Shown here one piece after another: positions 36,128 to 45,060 of a stretch of 64,000 bases of DNA. A program made the position numbers and the translations under genes. Origin of the DNA: Nitrosomonas sp. (GTDB lineage Bacteria > Pseudomonadota > Gammaproteobacteria > Burkholderiales > Nitrosomonadaceae); the NCBI GenBank assembly GCA_016708955.1, contig JADJES010000024.1, positions 62,001-126,000 on the forward strand. The letters run 5' to 3'. Under the pieces are notes generated by a model. The model had not been told where the DNA came from, did not search any database, and worked only from the letters and a program-made list of their open reading frames with translations. Position 1 is the stretch's first letter. Each line of letters starts with the position of its first letter.

Positions 36128-37432
36128 ATGACAGATAAACAGCACGTGCAGCACTTATTGGACTTCATCGATAAAAGCCCCAGTCCCTGGCATGCGGTCG
36201 CATCGATTGAAGCGGTGATTGAAGCATTTCAATTTGTTCGGCTCAATGAGACAGCCAAATGGCAATTGCAAGCGGGCGGGCGATATTATGTGGTGCGCGA
36301 TGATTCGTCCATCGTGCTGTTCGTGTTGGGAAATAAAGCGCCAGCCGAATCGGGCTTCAAAATTGTTGGTGCGCATACCGACTCGCCAGGATTCCGCATC
36401 AGGCCGAACGCCGCTACTGCAAGCGACGGCCTGGCCCGGCTTGGTGTCGAAATTTACGGCGGACCGATCCTCGCGACCTTTGCTGACCGCGATCTGAGCC
36501 TGGCCGGGCGGATCAGCTACCTTGACGAGCAGGGAAATCTTGCTTACAAATTGGTGCGCTTCGACCGGCCATTGCTGCGCTTACCGAATCTGGCGATTCA
36601 CATGAACCGAAGTGTCAATGAAGATGGCTTGAAGCTGCATAAACAGAACGAATTGCCGCTGCTGTTTGCGCAATTGACAGCCAAGCAGTTGCCACAGCCC
36701 TATTTTATGGCGTTGCTGGAGCAGGCGGCAGGCATCGGCGCTGCGCAAATTCGATCGTGGGATTTGGCGGTTTACGACACGCAAAAAGGCGCATTCTGGG
36801 GCGCGAATCAGGAGTTTTACGCCGACAGTCAGATCGATAACCTGGCTTCCTGTCACGCCGGGCTGCAAGCCTTGCTGGACGATACCATCCTGAACAATGC
36901 CGAAAGCACGCTGGTGTGCGCGTTTTTCGATCACGAAGAAATCGGCAGCGAAACCCATGTTGGTGCCGGAGGCAGCTTTTTATCCGATGTCTTGCAACGC
37001 ATCAGCATCGCCACATCGCCGGAGCGCGAAGATACGGCACGCGCAATGGCGCAGAGTTTCTTGATCAGCGCGGACATGGCGCATGCCTATCACCCCAATT
37101 TTCCTTCGGCGTATGACGCCGATCATCGCGTTTTCGTCAACAAAGGCCCGGTGATCAAATCCAACGCCAATCGTCGCTACAGCTCCGAAAGTGTTTCCAC
37201 CGCGCATTTCATCCAGTGGTGCGAAGAAGCCGGTGTTCCCTATCAACGCTACTCGCACCGCAGCGATCTGCCGTGCGGCAGCACCATCGGCCCGATCGCA
37301 TCGGCAAAACTCGGCATCCGCAGCGTCGATGTCGGCTGCCCGATGTGGGCGATGCACAGCATCCGCGAAAGCGCCGGTGTACAGGATCATGACTATATGA
37401 TCCAAGTGTTGAAGCGGTTTTTCAGCGATTAG
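36128..37432 (+). CDS. apeB: M18-family aminopeptidase
   Basis: 434-residue cytoplasmic zinc aminopeptidase of the aspartyl-aminopeptidase family. Metal-site segments are recognisable: VGAHTDSPGFRIRPN (His/Asp), DNLASCHAG (bridging Asp), DHEEIGSET (catalytic and metal Glu), SADMAHAYHPN and the final GCPMWAMHSIRE histidine. The length is normal for bacterial M18 enzymes. It stands alone between the divergent ldtD gene and a decayed region. No strong ribosome site was seen; the ATG was chosen by family similarity (LLDFIDKSPSPWHAV). Confidence 0.94.
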   Translation: MTDKQHVQHLLDFIDKSPSPWHAVASIEAVIEAFQFVRLNETAKWQLQAGGRYYVVRDDSSIVLFVLGNKAPAESGFKIVGAHTDSPGFRIRPNAATASDGLARLGVEIYGGPILATFADRDLSLAGRISYLDEQGNLAYKLVRFDRPLLRLPNLAIHMNRSVNEDGLKLHKQNELPLLFAQLTAKQLPQPYFMALLEQAAGIGAAQIRSWDLAVYDTQKGAFWGANQEFYADSQIDNLASCHAGLQALLDDTILNNAESTLVCAFFDHEEIGSETHVGAGGSFLSDVLQRISIATSPEREDTARAMAQSFLISADMAHAYHPNFPSAYDADHRVFVNKGPVIKSNANRRYSSESVSTAHFIQWCEEAGVPYQRYSHRSDLPCGSTIGPIASAKLGIRSVDVGCPMWAMHSIRESAGVQDHDYMIQVLKRFFSD

Positions 37433-37741
37433 GGACGGCGACCAGTTTGGGGGCGTAGTGCTCATTTTTTCAAGGCGTGATGCGGTTGCTGTCAGTGCGC
37501 TGCGCGGTGTGTATGCCCTGGAAACCGCGACCGCACGCTTGCCGATACGCCGGGTTTGGATTACTCGATGGCCGCCAAAATTCTCTTCCTGATTGAAACG
37601 CTGGAGAAGCCCCGCTAGCGTCCGCACTTCGCGGTATGATTGTGTCCCGATAAATGGGGCCTCGGGTTTGATTGAGTGTGTTTTTCTTCGTTATTGTTGT
37701 CTGATCCTGTCAAATCGCCGACAACCTTACCCGGTGAAGTC
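37433..37741 (+). other. Non-coding stretch with a possible gene remnant
   Basis: At about 37540-37620 one frame reads TLADTPGLDYSMAAKILFLIETLEKPR and stops; a neighbouring frame just before it reads SALRGVYALETAT. They could be two pieces of one decayed reading frame, but neither has a start and neither was identified. Confidence 0.3.
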
Positions 37742-37800
37742 GATTCTGAATAACCAGCATTTGTCATTCCGAACGCAGTGAGGAATCTTGTCGTATTTAC

Positions 37801-39151
37801 GGTTCATCCGGCAAGTGCGTACTTGTTAGTCAGAAATGCATGTTGAAATAAAGTGAATTAAAGGTTGAAATTATCTCTGATTTTCAACGAAGAGGTTTTT
37901 TCAACATGTCGACCAGTTTGCTGTATCACGCCTTTGGTATAGTTGGTTATTTTTATCAAAGCACTTGTTTTATTGCGGGTGTCATAGTTGTTGCAATACA
38001 AGCGGATCATTGGCGATTGAGATGTCCGGTATGTAAAAGCCGCGAGATACATTGCCGGGGAAAGTTGGTTAGACGCTTCAGGACAGTACCGGTAGGTCAA
38101 AAAGCAGTCTATATCGACCTTCCAGTTCAGCGGGTAGAATGCACCCGATGCCAAGCAGTTCGTCAGGTAAAGATACAGTTTGCTGATGAGCACAAGCGCT
38201 ATACACGTTCTTTCGAAAGATTGGTTTTGGATCTCTCTAGGCACATGACCATCCAGGCAGTAGCACGCCATCTTGGAGTGAGCTGGGATCTGGTTAAGGG
38301 AATACAGAAGGACAATCTGAATAAACGTTATCGGTTGCCGAAATTGGCCAAGATAAAACGCATTGCGCTGGATGAAATATACCAAGGCAAGAAGCTGGGT
38401 TATTTAACGATAGTTCTGGATCTTCAACGTGGGGCAGTGATTTTTGTTGGCAATGGGAAAGGTGCCGATGCACTGATTCCGTTTTGGAAGCGTTTGAAAC
38501 GATCGGTGCACGGATTGAAGCGGTTGCGACCGACATGGGGCCAGCATACATCAGTGCGGTGCGGGCTAATATCCCAGATGCAACGCTAGTGTTCGATCAC
38601 TTCCATATTATTAAGCTGTTCAACGAAAAGTTGACAAAACTGCGTCATGATCTGCAACGAGAAGCAGAAAATGGGTTGGGCAAACCCGTTTTGAAGGGCA
38701 TTCGCTGGCTGTTGCTGAAGAACCTGACAACCTGGATGACAAGCGCAATGAACGTCAACGTCTGGACGAAGCATTAAAGCTCAATGAGCCCTTGGCAACG
38801 GCCTATTACATGAAAGAAGAGTTACGCAATATCTGGCATCAACCGGATAAACTCTCAGCTCAAAATGCATTGGATGAATGGGTAAAAAAAGCCGCTGCTT
38901 CGGATGTCAACATGCTCAAGCAATTCTCTAAAACTATTGCAGCACACCGCTCAGGTATCCTGGCTTATTTCGATTTTAATGGTTTATCAACCGGGCCGTT
39001 GGAAGGTACCAACAACAAGATAAAAACTTTGCACAAAATGGCCTATGGTTTCAGAGATGTCGAGTTCTTTAAACTCAAAATTATGGCGCTGCATGAAACC
39101 AATTATGTCCTTGTCGGTTAAACCCAAAAGTACGCACTTGCCGGATGAACC
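37801..39151. mobile_element. ISL3-family insertion sequence, 1351 bp, with 8-bp target duplication
   Basis: The terminal inverted repeats are perfect over 24 bases, beginning GGTTCATCCGGCAAGTGC at 37801 and, reverse-complemented, at 39151. The direct repeat GTATTTAC flanks it at 37793-37800 and 39152-39159; 8 bp is usual for ISL3. Perfect ends and duplications suggest a fairly recent insertion, although the transposase has two one-base losses. Confidence 0.93.
37906..39121 (+). pseudogene. ISL3-family transposase with two one-base frameshifts
   Basis: Three frames join into one transposase of about 405 residues. The first has the zinc finger (CPVCKSREI...CTRC) and helix-turn-helix (MTIQAVARHLGVSWDLVKGI), then DEIYQGKKLGYLTIVLDLQRG with the first catalytic Asp. 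From about 38508 the frame changes: ARIEAVATDMGPAYISAV (second Asp), DATLVFDHFHIIKLFNEKL. From about 38720 it changes again: PDNLDDKRNERQRLDEAL...STGPLEGTNNKIKTLHKMAYGFRD with the catalytic Glu. Each change fits loss of one base in a G or C run. If these are assembly errors the IS may be active. Confidence 0.88.
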
Positions 39152-39213
39152 GTATTTACGCTATAGATTTCTCGCGCTGCTCGAAATGACAGTTATTAGA
39201 GATTCCCTGGAAA

Positions 39214-42200
39214 CTATACCCACCCGTCCTGCAATAGGACACTGCCAATCAGATGGGTGACAGCTTCGGAGCTTTGTGCAATCTCAACCGGCAGCCAGTT
39301 GCGATCTATTTGGTTGCTTTCCAGCCGAGATAATTGCAGATCGAGTTCATCGCCGGTTGCAGATCGTCCCAATGTCTGGGTATAAATCGTTTGCACATAG
39401 TCGGTATCGGATAGATCTTGCAAACCGGCCTGCTGCTGGAACCAGTCCAGAATTGCATCCGGATCGTAAGGCTGTTGCAGTGTTTCGCGTCCGAGTTGCC
39501 ATTCCGCTGCAGTGGCATCGCGGTTAAAGAAGCTGTGCACTAGGCGCGCTAAAGTACCTTCGGTTTGATTATGCGCAATCACGACGGTTTCATTGTTGTC
39601 GAATGTAATCATTTCGGCACTCTTAATGCTGAACATGGCGCCATTACTGAGTTGTGTCAATTCCAGACGATTATCGACAAACTCCAGATGCACGTCGTCA
39701 CGATGACCCAGCATGCGCAATACATCAAAACCTGCGCCGCCATCGGCATTCATGGCAAGTCCTAGCGGCAAATAACCCTGATTATCTTCATCGCCGCCAA
39801 TAAAGTCACGGATTGCATCCACCCGGATAATGTTCGGATTCGTTTCCAGACCGGCCAGTAATTCATCGCGGGTCATATCTTGAAATGCTAGAGCTTCAGG
39901 CAAGCTGTGGAAGGCCGCTAAAATATCATCGGGTGTTGCGCCTGCCCAGTTTTGTACCGCGCTGCCTTCGGCAGCCGTCAAATCGCGTTCCAGCCAGGTC
40001 TTAGCCAGATGATGGACAACCGCTTCAACCTCAGAGTAGGCAATCGCCAGACTGGGGCCGCTGGCAAAACGGACTAGCTCAACATCGGTCAGTGTATCGA
40101 TTTCGCCATTACTCTGCGTTAGCGTGATCGCGTTGCCATGCACTGCAACCCGATAATCGGATAATTGTCCTGCTTGAACTGCGTTATCAAAACCCAAACC
40201 GCCGTTGAGCCGATCATTGCCGGTTCCACCGCTTAGCAAATCATTTCCGGTGCCACCATAAACAGTATCATTACCCGCATCACCGGAAGCTTGATCATTG
40301 CCGCCCAGACTGCCGATTGTGTCATCACCGCCGCCGCCGGACAAAATGTCGTCATCCGCGCCCAGGACAATGAACTGGTTGTGATTATCGCCTACTACAA
40401 AGTTCTCGCCACTACCGCCTATCACCCGTACAGCGCCGATAATCGATGCGAACGCGACATTATCCAGTTGGATGACAGTGCCGGATGGAAGACTGCTGGT
40501 ATCAATGATCAGGATCTGTTTACTACTGCTGGTAAGATTCGATCCGGTAATGACAATGGGCACTCCCGGTGCCCGATTATCACTGACTGTCGGAGTAACC
40601 ACTTGCACAATAACTTGTTCATCCGAGGCCAATGAGGATAGGAAATCCTCGGTATGCCGGATGGCTTCTTGGCTAACACCGGTATTTACGCCGGTTTTTT
40701 GCTCGATGCGTTGGATCAGGTCATTTTGGGCATCTGTTAGACTCAATTCCTTTGTCTGACCTGCAATACTCAAACCTACCCCGACCGGCAAACTGGCGGT
40801 CAACAGGGCATCCCCCGCGGTATTGGTGATGACGGGAATATCCGCATAATCATTGAATAACGAAGCAGGATCATCCTGCCGTTCTGCAGTGATGGCCGGG
40901 ATAGTTGTTACTACAGTGCCGTCCGGTTGAATGGTGGTTTGGGTAACCACGCCGTCAATGGTGGTAGTCGTTGTACTCGTGCCACCGCCCCCGCTTGCGC
41001 CGCCGGATGAAGAAACCGAGATGGTTGCAGTAATGCCATTACTGGTCAGATCCGCAACAGTGACCGCCACATCGGCACCTGCCGCCCAGTCTTCCGCTGC
41101 CCCTAGATTGTAGGTTGTGGCATCGGTGGAGGCTGTGCCATCCTTGTTCAAAAGGAGATTCACCGCGGTTTTGTCCGTACTGCTCAAGGTGATCGTGAAT
41201 GCGGTGCCGGAAGTGATCTCGACATCGGTGGAATCGGTCAGTGTATAGGTTGCGCCGCCTTCGCCAGTGAACGTGAATTTGGAAGCGTCGATGTCGTTGG
41301 CGGCGCCGCTTGCTTTCAGGAAACCGCTGCCGGTTACAACCAATGTGCCAGTGCTGGCGTTATAAGTGGCCGATGTGATAGCGGGTACGGCAACATTGGA
41401 AGTGGTGATGCCGTTACCGCTGGCATCGACCACGTTGACCGCTGCATGAGCGCCCGCGGCCCAATCTTCTGCAGCAGCCAGATTGTAGGTAGTGGCATCG
41501 GTCGAAGCGGTGCCATTTTTATTGATGATTTGGTTGACGGCGGCTTTGTCGGTAGTGCTTAAGGTTACGGTAAATGCTGTTCCGGAAGTGATCTCGACAT
41601 CGGCGGAATCGGTCAGTGTATAAGTCGCACCGCCTTCACCGGTGAACGTGAACTTGGAGGCATCGATATCATTTGCCGCGCCGCTGCTTTTCAGTAAGCC
41701 GGTACCAGTGACTACCAGTGCGCCGGTGCTGGCATTATAGGTTGCCGAGGTGATCGCGGGTGCGGCTACGTTGGATACGGTGATGCCATTTCCGCTGGCA
41801 TCCGAGGTATCGCCGGTGGTGACATTGGTATCCCAGTCATCTGCCGCAGCCAGATTGTAAGTAGTCCCGCCGGTCGAAGCGGTGCCGTTCTTGTTGACGA
41901 TCTGATTGATGGCCGCTTTGTCGGTGGCGCTGAGCGTGACAGTAAAAGCCGTGCCGGAGGTGATTTCGACATCGGCGGAATCGGTCAGCGTATAGGTTGT
42001 GCTGTCTTCGCCGGTGAAAGTTAATTTGGATGCATCGATGTCGAAACCGCCGCCATTGGCTTGCAGATTGGTGCCGGTAACGACCAGCGCGCCGGATGAA
42101 GCATCATAAGTTGCTGAAGTAATCCGCGGATTGATTGAAACCGTGACCGCATTGGTTGCATCGCTGATATCGGGGGTTGCATTGGCACCGGCCAGCCAGT

Positions 42201-45060
42201 TGTCTGCGGCGGCCAGATTGTAGGTGGATCCGCCGGAAGAAGTCGTGCCGGTTTGATCCAGCAAAGCATCGACACTGGTTTTGTCTGCGCCGGATAGCGT
42301 TACGCTGAAAGAAGTCGCCGAAGTGATTTCCACATCCGAGGCACTGGTAATGGTGTAGGTCGCGCTTGCGGTACCACCGGTTAATGTTAACGTGGAAATG
42401 TCAATGTCGTTATTGGCCCCGGCCTTATTGAAGAGATTGGTGCCAGTGACAACCAGTATTCCGGAGTCGGAATCGTAAGTGGCTGAAGTAATGGCGGGCG
42501 TTTGGACATTGCTCACCGTGATTCCGTTGCCTGTCAGGTCGGCGACAGCGATCGAAGCGGCACTGCCAGCCATCCAGTCTTCAGCCGCCGCGACATTGTA
42601 GGTGGTTGCGCCGGAAGAAGTCGTGCCATCCTTATTCAACAATCCACGAACCACCAATTGATCGGCTGCATTCAGCGTGACGCTGAAGGAGGTCGCCGAA
42701 GTGACGTCGACAGCCGACGAGGTCAGTGTGTAGCTACCGCCTTCACCGGTTAACGTGAGCAGTGAAACCGTCACGTCGTTGGCGGCACCACTGTTGGAAA
42801 CCAGGTTGGTCCCTGTGACCGTCAGTACGTTGGTGCTGGCGTCAAAAGTAGCGGAAGTAATGGCGGGTGCCGCATAGTTGCTGACTGTAATACCGTTGCC
42901 GGTCAGATCGGCAACGGTAGCCGCGGCATCGGCTCCTGCTGCCCAATCTTCGGCTCCGGCCAGGTTATACGTCGTGCTGCTTACCGCTGATGTGCCGTTT
43001 TTATTGAGCAATGTCTCAACATTGATCAAGTCAGCGCCGGTCAGTGTTACTGAAAAAGAAGTTCCTGAGGTGATTTCTATATTCGTAGCAGTGGTGAGCG
43101 TGTAGGTTGCGCCGCCTTCTCCGGTAATCGTCAGCTTGGAAAGGTCAATGTCGTTGCTGGCGCCGCTTTTCTGCAGAAAACCGGTTCCTGTAACTGTTAG
43201 CACATTGCTGTTGTAGTCATATGTGGCCGAAGTCATGGCTGGTGCGGCAACGTTGGAAGTGGTAATGCCATTACCGGTGAGGTCGGCCACAGTAACCGCC
43301 GCACTCGCACCGGCGGCCCAATCTTCCGCCGCAGCGAGATTGTAAGTCGTGCCGCTGGTTGAGGAAGTGCCGTTCTTGTTGATCATCTGGTTGACGGCGG
43401 CCTTGTCGGTACTGCTCAATGTGACGGTGAATGCCGTGCCGGAGGTAATCTCGACATCGGCGGAATCGGTCAGTGTATAGGTCGTGCCGCCTTCGCCGGT
43501 GAACGTGAATTTGGAAACATCAATATCATTCGCTGCGCCGCTGCTTTTCAAGAAACCGGCGCCGGTTATAATCAGTGTGCCGGTGCTGGCATCATAAGTA
43601 GCCGATGTGATGGCCGGTGTAGCCACACTGGATGCTGTTATGCCATTGCCAGTAGCATCGACCACATTAACAGAGGCATCGGCACCCGCCGCCCAGTCTT
43701 CCGCAGCCGCCAGATTATACGTGGTGGCACCGGTTGAACTGGTGCCATTCTTGTTGACGATTTGATTGACCTCCGATTTGTCGGTGCTGCTCAAAGTCAC
43801 GGTGAATGCCGTGCCGGAAGTAATTTCGACATCGGCGGAGTCGGTCAGTGTATAGGTCGTGCCGCCTTCGCCGGTGAACGTAAATTTGGAGACATCAATA
43901 TCATTGGTTGCTCCGCTTAGCTTCAAGAAACCGGTACCGGTGACTACCAATGCACCGGTACTGGCATCGTAAGTGGCGGACGTGATCGTGGGAGCGGCTA
44001 CGTTGCTGACGGTAATGCCGTTGCCGGTTGCATCCGAGATATCGGTATTGCCAATTACCGTATTCCAGTCATCGGCAGCCGCCAGGTTATAGGTTGTCGC
44101 GCCGGTTGAACTGGTGCCATTTTTGTTGATAATTTGATTGACGGCGGCCTTGTCGGTACTGCTCAGTGTCACGGTGAAAGCGGTGCCGGACGTGATTTCA
44201 ACATCAGCGGAATCGGTCAGTGTGTAGGTGGCACTGCCTTCGCCGGTAAACGTGAGTTTTGAGGCGTCGATATCATTGGTGGCGCCGCTGGCTTTTACTA
44301 AATTTGATCCGGTGACAGTTAAACTGCCGGTACTGGCGTCGTAAGTGGCTGAAGTGATGACGGGCGTTTGTACATTACTGACGGTTATTGCGTTGCCGGT
44401 AGCATCCGCATTACCAGTTTGCGCAGGATTCCAGTCAGCCGCTGCCGCGATATTGTAGGTGGTTGTGCCTACCGAAGAAGTGCCGTTCTTGTTCAGTAAT
44501 CCTTCCACGTTAATCTGATCGGTAGCATTTAAAGCAACGGTGAACTGAGTGGTTGAATCGATTTCAACGTTGGACGAAGTAAGCGTATACGTTGCGCCGC
44601 CTTGTCCGGTCAATGTCAGTTTTGAGACATCGATGTCGTTCAAAGCACCGGAAGTTGCGGTCATATTGGTACCAGTCACAACCAGCGAATTGGTGCTGGC
44701 GTCGTAAGTGGCTGAGGTGATGGTGGGCGGGACAACCGCTGCTGAGATGTCAATATCATCAACGGTCAGTTCTACCAGGCTACCAAAAACAAAACGTATT
44801 TCGTCAACATTGTTAAATGCAGAGTTGAACGCCAGCAATCCGCTATATTCTGCTCCTGCGTTATCTTGCTGAGTATAGCTGATGTTTCCAGCCGCATCGC
44901 TGCTGGTTAAATTGACCGATTCCGCACTAACGATCAAAGCGCCATCCCGGTAACCGGCAATGGTCAAAGAACTTGAGGCGCCATTCGGGCCATTGTCAAT
45001 CTTGAATGAATTGAGCTGAAAATCGGAGCCATCGGAAGATTTGAAATACTGAAGTTTCAC
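39214..45060 (-). CDS. Giant RTX-type secreted protein with ten tandem domains and DUF4214; 5' end cut off by an IS
   Basis: 1948-residue frame. Residues 5-110 hold a beta-rich domain (KSSDGSDFQLNSFKIDNGPNG). About 111-1350 hold ten tandem domains of about 120 residues, each starting PAITSATYDASTG.LVVTGT and containing TFTGEGG.TYTLTDSADVEITSGTAF and NKNGTSS...TTYNLAAAEDWAAGA. A Ser/Gly/Thr linker follows, then RTX calcium-binding nonapeptides (GGGGDDTIGSLGGNDQASG, about 1573-1620) and a DUF4214-type C-terminus with two copies of an HxxA.Tw.eRD.T/FFNRDATAAEW helix pair. This fits export by a type I secretion system to the cell surface, inferred. The GTG start and first residues lie in the IS; the true N-terminus is at 46595-46828. 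Confidence 0.85.
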   Translation of the reverse strand: MKLQYFKSSDGSDFQLNSFKIDNGPNGASSSLTIAGYRDGALIVSAESVNLTSSDAAGNISYTQQDNAGAEYSGLLAFNSAFNNVDEIRFVFGSLVELTVDDIDISAAVVPPTITSATYDASTNSLVVTGTNMTATSGALNDIDVSKLTLTGQGGATYTLTSSNVEIDSTTQFTVALNATDQINVEGLLNKNGTSSVGTTTYNIAAAADWNPAQTGNADATGNAITVSNVQTPVITSATYDASTGSLTVTGSNLVKASGATNDIDASKLTFTGEGSATYTLTDSADVEITSGTAFTVTLSSTDKAAVNQIINKNGTSSTGATTYNLAAADDWNTVIGNTDISDATGNGITVSNVAAPTITSATYDASTGALVVTGTGFLKLSGATNDIDVSKFTFTGEGGTTYTLTDSADVEITSGTAFTVTLSSTDKSEVNQIVNKNGTSSTGATTYNLAAAEDWAAGADASVNVVDATGNGITASSVATPAITSATYDASTGTLIITGAGFLKSSGAANDIDVSKFTFTGEGGTTYTLTDSADVEITSGTAFTVTLSSTDKAAVNQMINKNGTSSTSGTTYNLAAAEDWAAGASAAVTVADLTGNGITTSNVAAPAMTSATYDYNSNVLTVTGTGFLQKSGASNDIDLSKLTITGEGGATYTLTTATNIEITSGTSFSVTLTGADLINVETLLNKNGTSAVSSTTYNLAGAEDWAAGADAAATVADLTGNGITVSNYAAPAITSATFDASTNVLTVTGTNLVSNSGAANDVTVSLLTLTGEGGSYTLTSSAVDVTSATSFSVTLNAADQLVVRGLLNKDGTTSSGATTYNVAAAEDWMAGSAASIAVADLTGNGITVSNVQTPAITSATYDSDSGILVVTGTNLFNKAGANNDIDISTLTLTGGTASATYTITSASDVEITSATSFSVTLSGADKTSVDALLDQTGTTSSGGSTYNLAAADNWLAGANATPDISDATNAVTVSINPRITSATYDASSGALVVTGTNLQANGGGFDIDASKLTFTGEDSTTYTLTDSADVEITSGTAFTVTLSATDKAAINQIVNKNGTASTGGTTYNLAAADDWDTNVTTGDTSDASGNGITVSNVAAPAITSATYNASTGALVVTGTGLLKSSGAANDIDASKFTFTGEGGATYTLTDSADVEITSGTAFTVTLSTTDKAAVNQIINKNGTASTDATTYNLAAAEDWAAGAHAAVNVVDASGNGITTSNVAVPAITSATYNASTGTLVVTGSGFLKASGAANDIDASKFTFTGEGGATYTLTDSTDVEITSGTAFTITLSSTDKTAVNLLLNKDGTASTDATTYNLGAAEDWAAGADVAVTVADLTSNGITATISVSSSGGASGGGGTSTTTTTIDGVVTQTTIQPDGTVVTTIPAITAERQDDPASLFNDYADIPVITNTAGDALLTASLPVGVGLSIAGQTKELSLTDAQNDLIQRIEQKTGVNTGVSQEAIRHTEDFLSSLASDEQVIVQVVTPTVSDNRAPGVPIVITGSNLTSSSKQILIIDTSSLPSGTVIQLDNVAFASIIGAVRVIGGSGENFVVGDNHNQFIVLGADDDILSGGGGDDTIGSLGGNDQASGDAGNDTVYGGTGNDLLSGGTGNDRLNGGLGFDNAVQAGQLSDYRVAVHGNAITLTQSNGEIDTLTDVELVRFASGPSLAIAYSEVEAVVHHLAKTWLERDLTAAEGSAVQNWAGATPDDILAAFHSLPEALAFQDMTRDELLAGLETNPNIIRVDAIRDFIGGDEDNQGYLPLGLAMNADGGAGFDVLRMLGHRDDVHLEFVDNRLELTQLSNGAMFSIKSAEMITFDNNETVVIAHNQTEGTLARLVHSFFNRDATAAEWQLGRETLQQPYDPDAILDWFQQQAGLQDLSDTDYVQTIYTQTLGRSATGDELDLQLSRLESNQIDRNWLPVEIAQSSEAVTHLIGSVLLQDGWV
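41020..44730 (-). repeat. Ten tandem coding repeats of about 370 bp
   Basis: The period is about 360-375 bases, corresponding to the 120-residue domains of the RTX protein. Repeats 2, 3, 4, 8, 9 and 10 are very alike (for example the segment encoding TYTLTDSADVEITSGTAF recurs nearly unchanged), while 1, 5, 6 and 7 are more divergent. This fits recent duplication or gene conversion within one subset. Confidence 0.9.

Larger units (their letters stand above)
37742..39207. repeat. Palindromic dispersed repeat, copy d, split by an ISL3-type element
   Basis: The left half (37742-37800: GATTCTGAATAAC, TTGTCATTCCGAAC, GAGGAATCTT) and right half (39152-39207: AGATTTCTCGC, GCTCGAAATGACAG, TTATTAGAGATTCCC) form one element once the IS and one copy of the GTATTTAC duplication are removed. 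The insertion point is in the loop. Confidence 0.85.

Noticed and set aside
37858..38385. 175-residue minus-strand frame inside the ISL3 element
   Set aside because: Antisense to transposase sequence with clear family motifs, and no start signal.
41020..44730. Regularly spaced repeats as a possible CRISPR array
   Set aside because: The period is about 370 bases, the whole stretch is one open frame, and the repeats encode a protein domain.
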